Below are positions 41,003-49,194 of a DNA stretch of 64,000 nt, piece by piece. The notes beneath the pieces are model-generated. The model made no database searches and was not told the DNA's origin. It worked only from the letters and a program-made list of their open reading frames with translations. The stretch spans positions 186,001-250,000 of the forward strand of contig NZ_VSKS01000008.1 of assembly GCF_008312835.1 (NCBI RefSeq), in the 5' to 3' direction. Position numbers and translations under genes: made by a program. Source of the stretch: Streptomyces marokkonensis (GTDB lineage Bacteria; Actinomycetota; Actinomycetes; Streptomycetales; Streptomycetaceae). Position 1 is the first letter of the stretch; every line of letters begins with the position of its first letter.

Positions 41003-42461
41003 TCCGCACCGGCGGCGGCGCCACCGTCTCCGGTTCCGCCGCGGGTTCCGTGAAGCGGGGCCGGCGGAAGCGGGCGCGCTGCGCGTACGGCACCGTGCAG
41101 TCGAAGTGCGCCTTCGCGGTCCGTCCGTCGGCGGAGAGGGCGGCCGAGTAGGCGGTGGACTGCGTGGGGTCGAGCGGGAAGCCCTCACGGTCGGGCAGGA
41201 CGGCCAGGTCCCGGTCCGCCTGGAGCCGGGTGGTCATCGCCCACCACAGGTCCGCGTCCGACTCCGGGTCGACGTCCTCGTCCACGGAGACGACCAGCTT
41301 GGCCATCCGGAACTCCTCCAGGACCGAGACGGCGGCCTCCCGGACCAGCCGGTCGTCGGCGGACGACCGCTTCGCCCGCCACTGGACGACGACCATCAGC
41401 TGGCCGCCGCCCGCCGTGGGGCAGTGCACCGCCTCGACCGGCGCCCCCGCACGGCGCAGCCGGCCCAGCACCGCGGCCTCCATGCCGAAGCCCAGCAGGA
41501 CCGACTGCTCGTGCCCGGGGCCGGAGACCGTCTGCAGGATCGCCCCGTCCCGTGCGGTGATCCCGGTGACGCGCACCGTGGGCAGTGCCGGGTGGGCGCG
41601 CCCCTGGTAGCCGAGGAACTCGGGGGTGGCGGCGGGCCCGTCCGGGTTCTCCGGGACCAGGTCCGCGGTGAGTTCGCCCTCGATGACGTACTCGGCGTGG
41701 GCGACGCACTCCGCGTCGACGGTGCGGCACTCGGTGAGCTCGACCGGCGCGCCGCCGAGGGCACCCGCCACCGCGAGCTCGTCGACGCCCGCCGGGACCA
41801 GGGAGGCCGGGCAGCAGGACGCGAGCATCAGTGCCGGGCCCAGGCCCAGGTGGATGGCGACGGGCAGGTTCCCGCCCCGGCGGCGGGCCGCCCGGTGGGC
41901 CGCCTCCAGGTCCCGGCCGGGCACCATCCAGATGGTGAGCCGGTCGGGTCCCTGGACGCACATCCGGTGCACGGACAGGTTGCGCACACCGGTGTCGGGG
42001 TCGGTGGCCAGCACCGCGCCGAGCGTCAGGTACGGTCCCGCGTCCTCGTCGGTGAGGACGGGGACCGGAAGCGCCGTCAGGTCCGGCGCGAGCAGGTCGC
42101 GGGGCCGGTCCCGGCCGGCCGGGACGCGCGTCGGGGCCACCGGCGAGGCGACGGCGTCGAGCAGCCGGTGCGCCATGGCGCCCGGGGTGAGCCCGAGCAG
42201 GCCCGCGGCGCGCCGGCGGCTGCCGTACAGGCCGATGAGCACCGAGCGCGCCGCCCCGCCGCCGCCGGGCACCACCCGCTCGAACAGGACGGCGGGGCCG
42301 GGGCCGGTCGGCGGCGGGGCGGGTGTCCCGGCCCACCTGGCGTACCGGGCGCCGACCCCGTACCGGGCCGGGACCTCCTCGCGGACCCGCACCAGCTCGC
42401 CGGGCAGCGGGTCGAGACCGGCGAGCGCGGTGCGCAGATCGGCGAGCCCGCGGCGCGTCAT
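40965..42461 (-). CDS. UbiD-family prenylated-FMN-dependent decarboxylase
   Basis: A 498-aa UbiD-type enzyme: NLSVHRMCVQGPDRLTIWM (catalytic Arg about 166), HLGLGPALMLASCCP and AEYVIEGE (about 256-263, holding the catalytic acidic residues), followed by TVRVTGITARDGAILQT and the Met-rich C-terminal domain. These enzymes reversibly decarboxylate aromatic or unsaturated acids using prFMN. No UbiX-type prenyltransferase is encoded in the window, so prFMN would come from elsewhere. Last gene of operon B; its ATG overlaps the stop of the chorismate-mutase-like gene (ATGA). Substrate inferred to be an aminobenzoate or a related chorismate-derived acid. Confidence 0.88.
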   Translation of the reverse strand: MTRRGLADLRTALAGLDPLPGELVRVREEVPARYGVGARYARWAGTPAPPPTGPGPAVLFERVVPGGGGAARSVLIGLYGSRRRAAGLLGLTPGAMAHRLLDAVASPVAPTRVPAGRDRPRDLLAPDLTALPVPVLTDEDAGPYLTLGAVLATDPDTGVRNLSVHRMCVQGPDRLTIWMVPGRDLEAAHRAARRRGGNLPVAIHLGLGPALMLASCCPASLVPAGVDELAVAGALGGAPVELTECRTVDAECVAHAEYVIEGELTADLVPENPDGPAATPEFLGYQGRAHPALPTVRVTGITARDGAILQTVSGPGHEQSVLLGFGMEAAVLGRLRRAGAPVEAVHCPTAGGGQLMVVVQWRAKRSSADDRLVREAAVSVLEEFRMAKLVVSVDEDVDPESDADLWWAMTTRLQADRDLAVLPDREGFPLDPTQSTAYSAALSADGRTAKAHFDCTVPYAQRARFRRPRFTEPAAEPETVAPPPVRISAGPSPHAPRR

Positions 42462-42781
42462 GCCGCCCCGTTCGCGGCGGCACGAGGCCTGGCCGCGCGG
42501 CGCTCCTCCAGCCGGCGCAGCTGAAGGACCGTCAGTTCGTCGATGAGCGTGCGGTACACGGCCTCGGCGACGGCGGGCGGCATGCCGTGCGCGTCGGCGA
42601 GCGCGCGCACCTTGGCGATCACCTGCTCCACCCGCCGGGGCGAGCGGACCGTCTCCTCGTCGTGCTTGAACTCGGTCAGCTCACGGACGACGGCGGTGCG
42701 TTCGGCGAGCAGGGCGACGATGCTCCGGTCGAGCGCGTCGATCGAGACGCGCAGCTCCTCGATCCTGTCGGTGCCGCTCAC
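42458..42781 (-). CDS. Chorismate-mutase-like (AroQ class) protein
   Basis: A 107-aa all-helical AroQ-type protein: IEELRVSIDALDRSIVALLAERTAVVRELTEFKHDEETVRSPRRVEQVIAKVRALADAHG. Arg/Lys positions of the chorismate pocket (first-helix Arg, LLAER Arg, EFK Lys, SPRR Arg) are present. Members convert chorismate to prephenate, or act as 4-amino-4-deoxychorismate mutase (PapB-like) or isochorismate lyase (PchB-like). Which reaction cannot be decided by eye. GTG 42781 overlaps the cupin stop (GTGA) and its stop overlaps the UbiD start, so it is translationally locked into operon B. Confidence 0.88.
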   Translation of the reverse strand: MSGTDRIEELRVSIDALDRSIVALLAERTAVVRELTEFKHDEETVRSPRRVEQVIAKVRALADAHGMPPAVAEAVYRTLIDELTVLQLRRLEERRAARPRAAANGAA

Positions 42782-43122
42782 GGCGCGGGCACCTCGTCGA
42801 CGACGTAGACGACGGTCGGCTCGGTGTCGGAGCCCTGGGAGCGGTGCCGCTCGTCGCCGGGGATGACGAAGCCCATGCCGGGGCGGCAGGGCACCGAGCG
42901 GTCGTCGAAGTGGATGGTGAACTCGCCCTGCAGGACGTACCCCTGGTGGCCGCGCTCGCACCAGTGCAGTTCGTTGAAGCCGGCGGGGAGTTCCAGCAGG
43001 CGCACCCGCAGCCCCTGGGTGTACGCGATCTTCACCCGGCCGTCGGCGCCGGGCTTGTGCCACTTCTCCCACGGGATGGCGTCGAAGTCGATGCCGACGA
43101 CGGCGGGGGTGACGGTGGACAT
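42778..43122 (-). CDS. Single-domain cupin
   Basis: A 114-aa cupin: RVRLLELPAGFNELHWCERGHQGYVLQGEFTIHFDDRSVPCRPGMGFVIPGDERHRSQG, with HWCERGHQG giving motif-1-like His/Glu ligands and GDERHR the motif-2 His. Small cupins act as metal-dependent isomerases, dioxygenases or sensors. In bacilysin synthesis the bicupin BacB isomerises the prephenate-decarboxylase product, so a comparable role here is possible but unproven (single domain, weak identity). ATG 43122; its stop overlaps the next start. Confidence 0.87.
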   Translation of the reverse strand: MSTVTPAVVGIDFDAIPWEKWHKPGADGRVKIAYTQGLRVRLLELPAGFNELHWCERGHQGYVLQGEFTIHFDDRSVPCRPGMGFVIPGDERHRSQGSDTEPTVVYVVDEVPAP

Positions 43123-43171
43123 GGGGTCTCCTGATCTGCGGTGGTTGGGTGTGCGGGGGCGGTGCGGGCCG

Positions 43172-43888
43172 TCAGGCGGGACGCCGTTCGCGGTCCACGA
43201 GGAGCGGGCGCCGGCGTACGACGCGCTCGTTCTGGTCGTCGATCGGCAGCGCGGGCTCTCCGGTCGCCGCCTGGTGACGGCGCAGCAGCAGCGCCATGTC
43301 CACCATGCGGTGGGCCATGCGCTCCAGGGCGTCCACCCCCTCGGGGTCGTTGAGGCCCGGCTCCCTGGACGTGTTGCGCAGCAGGGCCGGGAAGCCGCTG
43401 CCCACCAGGATCATCCGGTTGAGCAGCAGGTTGTCGACGAGCTGGTTGTGCACGGAGGCGTCGCTGTAGCGGCGGGCGGTGACGATGATGCCGCCGACCT
43501 TGTTGGCGAGCGGCCGCTCGAAACGCAGGTAGCCGACACCGGCCCGCTCGATGAAGATCTGCATGAGGTGGGCGAGGCCGAAGCCGTGCACCGGCACGGC
43601 GTAGATGATGCCGTCGGCCTGCCGCATCCGGTCGATGACGGCGGGCATGTCGTCGCGCAGCGCGCACGGGCTGGTGCGGGTGTTGCAGTCGCCGCACGGG
43701 CTGCACGGCGAGATGCGGTGCTCGCGCAGGTACACGGCCTGGAACTCGGCGCCGCGTTCGCGCACCAGTTTCCCCGCGTACTGGAGCGCCAGGTCGGTGT
43801 TGCCGCCGGCCCGCTCGGATCCCGAGATGCCGAGGATGACGGGCCGGTCCCCCCGTATGACCTGTGGTGTTCCCTGTGCTGTGAGCAT
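43172..43888 (-). CDS. NAD(P)H-dependent FMN reductase / iron-sulfur flavoprotein
   Basis: A 238-aa flavodoxin-like protein: VILGISGSERAGGNTDLAL (FMN phosphate loop GSxRxxxNT), then CSPCGDCNTRTSPC (C-x2-C-x2-C-x6-C), the cluster-binding pattern of Isf-type iron-sulfur flavoproteins, DGIIYAVPVHGFGLAHLMQIFIERAG and GGIIVTARRYSDASVHNQL. It may supply electrons or reduced FMN, or reduce an unsaturated intermediate. ATG 43888 has GGGGGAGA 3 nt upstream. Not related to UbiX. Confidence 0.88.
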   Translation of the reverse strand: MLTAQGTPQVIRGDRPVILGISGSERAGGNTDLALQYAGKLVRERGAEFQAVYLREHRISPCSPCGDCNTRTSPCALRDDMPAVIDRMRQADGIIYAVPVHGFGLAHLMQIFIERAGVGYLRFERPLANKVGGIIVTARRYSDASVHNQLVDNLLLNRMILVGSGFPALLRNTSREPGLNDPEGVDALERMAHRMVDMALLLRRHQAATGEPALPIDDQNERVVRRRPLLVDRERRPA

Positions 43889-43955
43889 GGTCTCCCCCTG
43901 TTGTGTTCGCGCGGCGGGGTGGGCTCCCCGTCCCACCCCGCCTTCGTCGCCCCGG

Positions 43956-45260
43956 TCAGTCGGTCAGCTTTCCGCCGAAGTAGTCGATGTAGGCCTGCAT
44001 GTCGAAGTGGCCGTGCCCGGAGAGGGAGAACAGGATGGTCCTGGCCTCGCCGGACTCCTTGCAGGCGAGCGCCTCGTCGATGGCGGCGCGCACCGCGTGG
44101 GTGGACTCCGGGGCGGGCACGATGCCCTCGTTGCGGGCGAAGGTGACACCCGCCTCGAAGCACGCGGTCTGCGGCACCGCGCGCGCCTGGAGGTAGTCGA
44201 ACTCCTTGAGCTGGCTGATGATCGGTGACATGCCGTGGTAGCGCAGGCCGCCGGCGTGGATGCTCGGCGGCACGAAGTCGTGGCCGAGGGTGTGCATCTT
44301 GGTCAGCGGCGTCATGCCCGCGGTGTCGCCGAAGTCGTAGTCGAAGCGGCCCTCGGTCATGGTCGGGCACGACGCCGGTTCGACGGCGATCGCCCGCACG
44401 GGGCGCCCGCCGCGCAGCTGCTCGCCCAGGAACGGCAGCGCCAGGCCGCCGAAGTTGGAGCCGCCGCCCGCCGCGCCGATCACGATGTCCGGGTAGTCCT
44501 CGGCCAGCTCCATCTGGAGCTGCGCCTCCTTGCCGATGATCGTCTGGTGCATCAGGACGTGGTTGAGGACCGAGCCGAGCGCGTACTTCGCGGTGCCGCC
44601 GCTGTTCACCGCGGCTTCCACCGCCTCGGAGATGGCGAGGCCGAGGCTGCCCGGGGAGTCGGGGTCGGCGGCGAGGGCGGCGCGGCCGGCCTCGGTGCGC
44701 TCGCTCGGGCTGGCGGTGACGGTGGCGCCGTAGGTCTCCATCAGGCCGCGGCGGTAGGGCTTCTGCCGGTAGCTCACCTTGACCATGTAGACCTCGCAGA
44801 CGAGGCCGAAGTACCGGCAGGCGAGCGACAGGGAACTGCCCCACTGTCCGGCGCCGGTCTCGGTGATGAGGCGCTCCACGCCGGCCTGCTTGTTGTAGTA
44901 GGCCTGCGGGACGGCCGTGTTGGGCTTGTGGCTGCCGGCCGGGCTGACGCCCTCGTTCTTGAAGTAGATCCGGGCCGGGGTGTCGAGGGCCCGCTCGAGG
45001 CGGCGCGCGCGCACCAGGGGGCTGGGCCGCCACTGCCGGTAGACGTCCAGCACGGCGCCGGGGATGTCGGTCTCGCGCTCGGTGGAGAACTCCTGGGCTA
45101 TCAGCTCCGCGGGGAACAGCGGCGCGAGGTCCTCCGGGGTGACGGGCTGCCGGGTGCCGGGGTGGAGCATCGGGTCCAGCGGCTTGGGCAGGTCCGCCAC
45201 CACGTTGTACCAGGTGGTGGGCATCTGGTCTTCGGACAGCAGGAACTTCGTCTGGGACAT
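43956..45260 (-). CDS. TrpB2-type PLP-dependent tryptophan-synthase-beta-like enzyme
   Basis: A 434-aa protein with the longer TrpB2 architecture: [21 protein letters not shown] (PLP Lys about 112), [14 protein letters not shown] (catalytic Glu about 134) and the phosphate loop [11 protein letters not shown] (262-272). TrpB adds an indole to the aminoacrylate of serine. No trpA or other tryptophan gene is adjacent, so the enzyme probably works alone and may use a different nucleophile to make an unusual amino acid, fitting the anthranilate- and chorismate-directed genes around it. Catalytic residues look intact. 43 bp after the MFS gene. Confidence 0.9.
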   Translation of the reverse strand: MSQTKFLLSEDQMPTTWYNVVADLPKPLDPMLHPGTRQPVTPEDLAPLFPAELIAQEFSTERETDIPGAVLDVYRQWRPSPLVRARRLERALDTPARIYFKNEGVSPAGSHKPNTAVPQAYYNKQAGVERLITETGAGQWGSSLSLACRYFGLVCEVYMVKVSYRQKPYRRGLMETYGATVTASPSERTEAGRAALAADPDSPGSLGLAISEAVEAAVNSGGTAKYALGSVLNHVLMHQTIIGKEAQLQMELAEDYPDIVIGAAGGGSNFGGLALPFLGEQLRGGRPVRAIAVEPASCPTMTEGRFDYDFGDTAGMTPLTKMHTLGHDFVPPSIHAGGLRYHGMSPIISQLKEFDYLQARAVPQTACFEAGVTFARNEGIVPAPESTHAVRAAIDEALACKESGEARTILFSLSGHGHFDMQAYIDYFGGKLTD

Positions 45261-45303
45261 GGGTACTTCCCCCTGTGTTCGTCGGTGCTTCGGGACGGGT
45301 GGT

Positions 45304-46536
45304 CTAGGTGCCGGCCGGAGCCTCGGCGGGCTTCGGCGGACGTGCGGCGGCCGCGGCGGCCGCGGCGGACGAGGGCCTGATCCGCAATGCGGCGTAGGCG
45401 GCCATGCCGATGAGCGGGGCCGCGAGCATGGCGAGGAACACGGGCTGGTGGCCGTGGGCGGTCCACAGGGCGCCGAGTCCCGCGGGCACCGCGAGACGGG
45501 CGAGGCCCAGGACGAAGCCGTTCAGTGCCATGAAGGTGCCGACCCTGCGCTCGTCGACGTGGTCGGCGACATAGGTGGGCACGACCACCGAGACGATGAT
45601 CTCGCCGAGTGTCCAGATCACCGTGGACAGCAGGATCGCCGGCAGCGAGAAGGCGACGACGATGACGGCGAGACCCAGGGCCCACAGCGCTCCGCTGACG
45701 AGCAGCAGCAGCTTGGTGCCGCGGCCCCGCATGCGCTTCTCCAGGAACAGTCCGAGGCCGACCACGACGACGCTGTTGATGGTGTAGACGGCGCCGACCA
45801 GACCCGCCGACTGGTCCAGGACCGTGGTGACGGCGAGCGGCAGGGTGTATTCGAGGCCGATCAGCGGCACCACGTAGAAGAAGGAGACGAGCACCACCAT
45901 CAGGACGTGGTGGTGGCCGAGCGGCCCGGTGCGTGCCCTGTCCTTGCGGCTCCGGTCCCGGTGGTGACGGTCGCGGGGCACCCACAGGGCGATCAGCACG
46001 GCGCACGCCAGGCCCGCGAGGATGTTCCCCGCGAACATGATGTCGTACGAGTACGCCGCCGCGACGCCTCCGAGGAGCGGGCCGATACCCATGCCCAGGT
46101 TGTTGCCGACGTAGTTCACCGTGTAGGCGAACGGCCGCTGTTCGGGCTCGGTCAGGTCGGCGACCAGGGTGTTGGCCGCCGGCCCGAACATGCCCATGCC
46201 GACCAGGGCGACGAAGAGCAGTCCGGCGTACGTCCACGGGGGGCCGTCCAGCACGGCGAGACCCAGGTACCCCGCCGCGTTCAGCAGGAGGGCGCCGAGC
46301 AGGGCGGTACGCCGGCCGCGCAGGTCGCACACCGGCCCGCTCAGCAGGCTGCCCACGAGCAGGCCGGTGCTGCCCACGGAGATCAGCAGCCCGGCCTCGC
46401 CGGCGCTGAGGTCCTTGCCGCGCACCAGGTAGACGGCGAGCAGCGGGAAGACGAACATGCCCGCGCGGTTGATGAAGGAGGCGAGAAAGAGCACCCGGAG
46501 CGCGACCGGGAGCTCCCTCAGCCGCGTCAGCCACAT
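45304..46536 (-). CDS. 12-TM MFS exporter of operon B
   Basis: A 410-aa MFS protein: [25 protein letters not shown] in TM1, [17 protein letters not shown] (motif A), [18 protein letters not shown] in TM5 (motif C), and 12 hydrophobic segments, ending in an Ala-rich tail. Typical of small-molecule efflux; BacE of bacilysin clusters belongs to the same broad superfamily. ATG 46536 lies inside the ATP-grasp gene (10-bp overlap), so the two are translated together. Likely exports the ligated product. Confidence 0.9.
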   Translation of the reverse strand: MWLTRLRELPVALRVLFLASFINRAGMFVFPLLAVYLVRGKDLSAGEAGLLISVGSTGLLVGSLLSGPVCDLRGRRTALLGALLLNAAGYLGLAVLDGPPWTYAGLLFVALVGMGMFGPAANTLVADLTEPEQRPFAYTVNYVGNNLGMGIGPLLGGVAAAYSYDIMFAGNILAGLACAVLIALWVPRDRHHRDRSRKDRARTGPLGHHHVLMVVLVSFFYVVPLIGLEYTLPLAVTTVLDQSAGLVGAVYTINSVVVVGLGLFLEKRMRGRGTKLLLLVSGALWALGLAVIVVAFSLPAILLSTVIWTLGEIIVSVVVPTYVADHVDERRVGTFMALNGFVLGLARLAVPAGLGALWTAHGHQPVFLAMLAAPLIGMAAYAALRIRPSSAAAAAAAARPPKPAEAPAGT

Positions 46537-47822
46537 GACCGCGCCTGCCCGTCCGCCGCCGCGGCCGCGGCCGCGGCCGGTCCGGTGGTGCCTCCGGGTG
46601 CCGTCCTCGCCGGCACCGTCTCCACGCGGAAGGCGTCCCGTACGGTCTTGAAGCGGGCCCGCACGTCCTCGAAGTCGGTGCCCTCGCACACGTACCAGCC
46701 CAGGACGTCGTTGGAGGCGGTCGGCGGGGCCAGGACGTCGCCGACCCCCTTCCACACGTCGGCGTCCAGGACCTTCTCCAGCGCCTTCAGTTCGTCGGGT
46801 CCTGTGATGGCGGTGATCCGTCCGTACCGGTCCGAGGCCAGGTACTCGGTGCCGATCTCGGGGCCCAGCCGTGCCTCGGTGCGGTGCGCCGGGTCGAGTT
46901 CCAGGCGGCACCACTCACCGGCGAGGTTGATGCCGCGGCCGGCCTCGATCGCGGGGACGATGGAGCCGCCGCCGGCCCGCGCCCCCGCCTCACCGAAGAC
47001 CACGTCGCCGTCGTCGAGGAGGAAGAACTCGGCGTGGACGACGCCGGTGCCCAGGCCGAAGCCGCGCAGCACCACGGTGTTGAGGTCGAGGATGCGCTGC
47101 TCGGCCGGTGACAGGCCGTGCTTGCGGGAGACGGTGCCGCCCGGTTCGTCGCGGTACTCGAGGATCGAGTACGTGTAGCGGGAGAGCTGGGCGAAGACGG
47201 GCTCGCCGTCCTTGAAGAGCGAGTCGACGTGGTACTCCGTGCCGCGGATGAACTCCTCGACCCGGTACTCGTGCCGGTCGTCGCCCATCTCGTCCCAGAC
47301 GCGCTCCAGCGCCTGGGGGCCGTCCACCCGGTAGGTGCGGCCGCAGGCCCATCCCGCGTACGGCTTGACGACGATCGGGTAGCCCACCTCCGCGGCGAAC
47401 TCCGTGACCGCGCCGATGGTGTCCGGGCGGCAGGAGCGGGCGACGCGCACGCCCAGTTCCTCGGCGCGGCGGTGCATCACGTTCTTGTCGCGGAAGTTGA
47501 GCGCCTGGTCGGGGGTGAGGCCCGGGATGCCGTGATCGCGCCGGGCGCGGGCGGCGGGCAGCACATCGCCCTCGAACAGCGGGAAGACGCGCTCGACGCG
47601 GTGCTCGGCGACGATGCCGTAGACGGCGGCGCGTACGGCCGCCGGGTCGTCGAGGTCGGCGTGGTACTGCGCGAGGCCGTCGGCCTCCGGTGCCTGCCAC
47701 CCGGTGGGCAGCAGCACCACGGTGGACACGCCGAGACCGGCGGCGGCCTCCACGACACTGCGGAACTGGGCGGCGTAGCGTCCGGCGGCGGGCCGGTAGA
47801 CCACCAGGATCGAACGGTTCAT
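46527..47822 (-). CDS. ATP-grasp ligase
   Basis: A 431-aa ATP-grasp enzyme: N-terminal Rossmann-like lobe (ILVVYRPAAGRYAAQFR, VFPLFEGDVLPAARARRDHGIPG), LNFRDKNVMHRRAEELGVRVA, ATP-lobe GYPIVVKPYAGWACG and HEYRVEEFIRGTEYHVDS, and the Mg2+-binding FGEAGARAGGGSIVP (Glu...; Asn of the usual ExN is replaced by Arg/Ala, worth noting). Such L-amino-acid-ligase-like enzymes (for example BacD) join two amino acids through an acyl phosphate. GGATGAGGAGAAGG precedes ATG 47822. Substrates unknown. Confidence 0.88.
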   Translation of the reverse strand: MNRSILVVYRPAAGRYAAQFRSVVEAAAGLGVSTVVLLPTGWQAPEADGLAQYHADLDDPAAVRAAVYGIVAEHRVERVFPLFEGDVLPAARARRDHGIPGLTPDQALNFRDKNVMHRRAEELGVRVARSCRPDTIGAVTEFAAEVGYPIVVKPYAGWACGRTYRVDGPQALERVWDEMGDDRHEYRVEEFIRGTEYHVDSLFKDGEPVFAQLSRYTYSILEYRDEPGGTVSRKHGLSPAEQRILDLNTVVLRGFGLGTGVVHAEFFLLDDGDVVFGEAGARAGGGSIVPAIEAGRGINLAGEWCRLELDPAHRTEARLGPEIGTEYLASDRYGRITAITGPDELKALEKVLDADVWKGVGDVLAPPTASNDVLGWYVCEGTDFEDVRARFKTVRDAFRVETVPARTAPGGTTGPAAAAAAAADGQARSCG

Positions 47823-47832
47823 GACCTTCTCC

Positions 47833-48609
47833 TCATCCACGGGTCGCGGTCGAAGGGGCACCGAACAGCTCCACCCGGGTGGTGGTGCCGTCGAGGATCC
47901 GCGGCGGCTCCCAGGCGGCGCCCAGGTCGGTGAGCGCCTCCGTGAGCCGCCCGAGCGTGTCCTCCACCTCGCCCAGGCCGCCCTCGTGCGCGGACTCGAC
48001 GGTGAGCAGGAGCCGGCGCCGTCCGAGGTCCGTCCTGACCACGTCGCCCTGCCGCCAGTTCCAGCGCCGTGAGTGCGCGCGGTCCCGGGCGTCGGCGTAG
48101 ACGACCTCGCCGGGCTCGGGGTGCTCGGGGGCGTCGGGTGCGCCGAGCGGCAGATGGACCTCGCCGCCGTGGGCGAGCCGCACGGTCAGCTCGTCCTCGA
48201 CGTCGCCCACGTCGCACGAGGCCACGGGGAGCCGGCTCTCCAGGGACACCGCGTTGCACAGGTCCACCAGGGAGTTGATGCGCGGCAGCCGGTCGCCCCG
48301 GGCCACCCGGCGCAGCACCGACTCGGCGGCGCAGGGGAACCGGTTGGGGTTCACGCCCACCTCGCGGTAGGCGTCGCGCCAGGCGGCGATGGACACGAGG
48401 GCGGAGACGTCCGCCTTGGAGAGCTCCGCGGCGTGCAGGGCGTCCTCGGCGGCGGTCAGCCGGTCCGCCACCTTGGGGGCGTCCGCGACGACGTCGGCGT
48501 CCGGTACGGCGATCAGGCCGAGGACGTAGCCGGGCACGCGCTCCCGCAGTCGCGCGTCGACGCCGACGGCCAGGGGGCGGGCACCCGGGAGGGGGCGGTC
48601 GCTGTCCAT
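47833..48609 (-). CDS. Solo B3/4 (PheRS beta editing) domain protein
   Basis: A 258-aa soluble protein of the B3/4 fold (COG3382): VSALVSIAAWRDAYREVGVNPNRFPCAAESVLRRVARGDRLPRINSLVDLCNAVSLESRLPVASCDV is the signature, including the N-x-x-D/N-x-x-N helix that in bacterial PheRS beta forms the tRNA editing site clearing Tyr-tRNA(Phe). No other PheT domain is present. First gene of operon B, so presumably the self-protection or quality-control element for an amino-acid-making pathway. ATG 48609; weak ribosome site (GAAGGACC upstream). Confidence 0.85.
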   Translation of the reverse strand: MDSDRPLPGARPLAVGVDARLRERVPGYVLGLIAVPDADVVADAPKVADRLTAAEDALHAAELSKADVSALVSIAAWRDAYREVGVNPNRFPCAAESVLRRVARGDRLPRINSLVDLCNAVSLESRLPVASCDVGDVEDELTVRLAHGGEVHLPLGAPDAPEHPEPGEVVYADARDRAHSRRWNWRQGDVVRTDLGRRRLLLTVESAHEGGLGEVEDTLGRLTEALTDLGAAWEPPRILDGTTTRVELFGAPSTATRG

Positions 48610-48686
48610 GGGTTGTGGTCCTTCGTTCTCGGGAGGGGTGGCCGCCGCTGTCGGTTTCGGGAGGCCGGGCCTTTGCTGACGGGTCG

Positions 48687-48692
48687 ACAGTA
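48687..48692 (-). promoter_or_regulatory. Candidate -10 box of operon B
   Basis: TACTGT on the minus strand, predicting a start near 48680 and a 70-nt leader. No -35 hexamer is seen 16-19 bp upstream (sequence there is C/G only), so expression should need an activator. Confidence 0.5.
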
Positions 48693-48716
48693 GGGAGCGG
48701 GCGGGGGGCCGGCGGT

Positions 48717-48752
48717 GGCCAATTGCGGAGCAAAGCGTGAGGCCACTTGCGG
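48717..48752. promoter_or_regulatory. 12-bp direct repeat, candidate MocR operator
   Basis: GGCCAATTGCGG (48717-48728) and GGCCACTTGCGG (48741-48752) are direct repeats 24 bp apart, the first lying just upstream of the -35 position of the operon B promoter. MocR proteins such as GabR and PdxR bind spaced direct repeats in this geometry. Two MocR genes flank the cluster, so this is the best operator candidate found. Confidence 0.6.
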
Positions 48753-48815
48753 GGCCCGACCTGCGACGGGCCCCGCCGGGACCGGGTGCGGACGCGGAGT
48801 CCCGCACCCGGTCCC
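48750..48815 (-). terminator. Tandem hairpins ending operon A
   Basis: Two perfect stems: CGGGGCCCG/CGGGCCCCG with 8-nt loop at 48750-48775, and GGGACCGGGTGCGG/CCGCACCCGGTCCC with 10-nt loop at 48778-48815. They lie upstream of the operon B promoter and about 380 nt downstream of the last gene of operon A, so they should stop read-through between operons. Confidence 0.65.
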
Positions 48816-48919
48816 GACACCCCGGACCCGCACCCGGTCCCGACACCCCGGACCCGCGCCCCGTCCCGACACCCCGGACCCGCGCCCCGTCCCGACACCC
48901 CGGACCCGCGCCCCGTCCC
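48811..48919. repeat. Four-copy 26-bp tandem repeat
   Basis: The unit CGACACCCCGGACCCGC plus a variable (A/G)CCC(C/G)GTCC tail recurs four times with starts at 48816, 48842, 48868 and 48894 (exact 26-bp period); the first copy overlaps the right arm of a hairpin. The first unit differs from the rest at a few bases. Length is not a multiple of 3, arguing against a protein repeat. Confidence 0.85.
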
Positions 48920-49194
48920 GGCCGTCGGATTCCGGCGTCACCGCGCGACGTCACCGGCCGCGCCGTGGCGCCGCACCCGCCCACCGCCCGGCCCGCCGCG
49001 CCCGCGTCACGTCGGTGCGCGGCACACGACCCGGCCGGCACGGCGCACGTCCGCCACGGCGGCCGGGCTCGCGTGCGGGCACCGGGTCGCCTGCTCCGTA
49101 CCCGGCGCGGGGCGCGGAGCCCGTCCCGGTACGGTCACCCGCCGCCGGGGGCGCCGCGCCGCAGGCGCCCCCGGCGACCCGCGCGTGTCCGCCG

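Larger units (their letters stand above)
48610..49194. other. 585-bp intergenic control region between operons A and B
   Basis: No supported gene. It holds the presumptive operon B promoter and operator (48680-48752), two hairpins (48750-48815), a 26-bp tandem repeat (48811-48919) and about 270 bp of GC-rich sequence with no recognised element. Open frames crossing it in both strands lack ribosome sites and are composition shadows. Confidence 0.7.

Noticed and set aside
48811-48919. CRISPR-like array
   Set aside because: Units are contiguous with no variable spacers.
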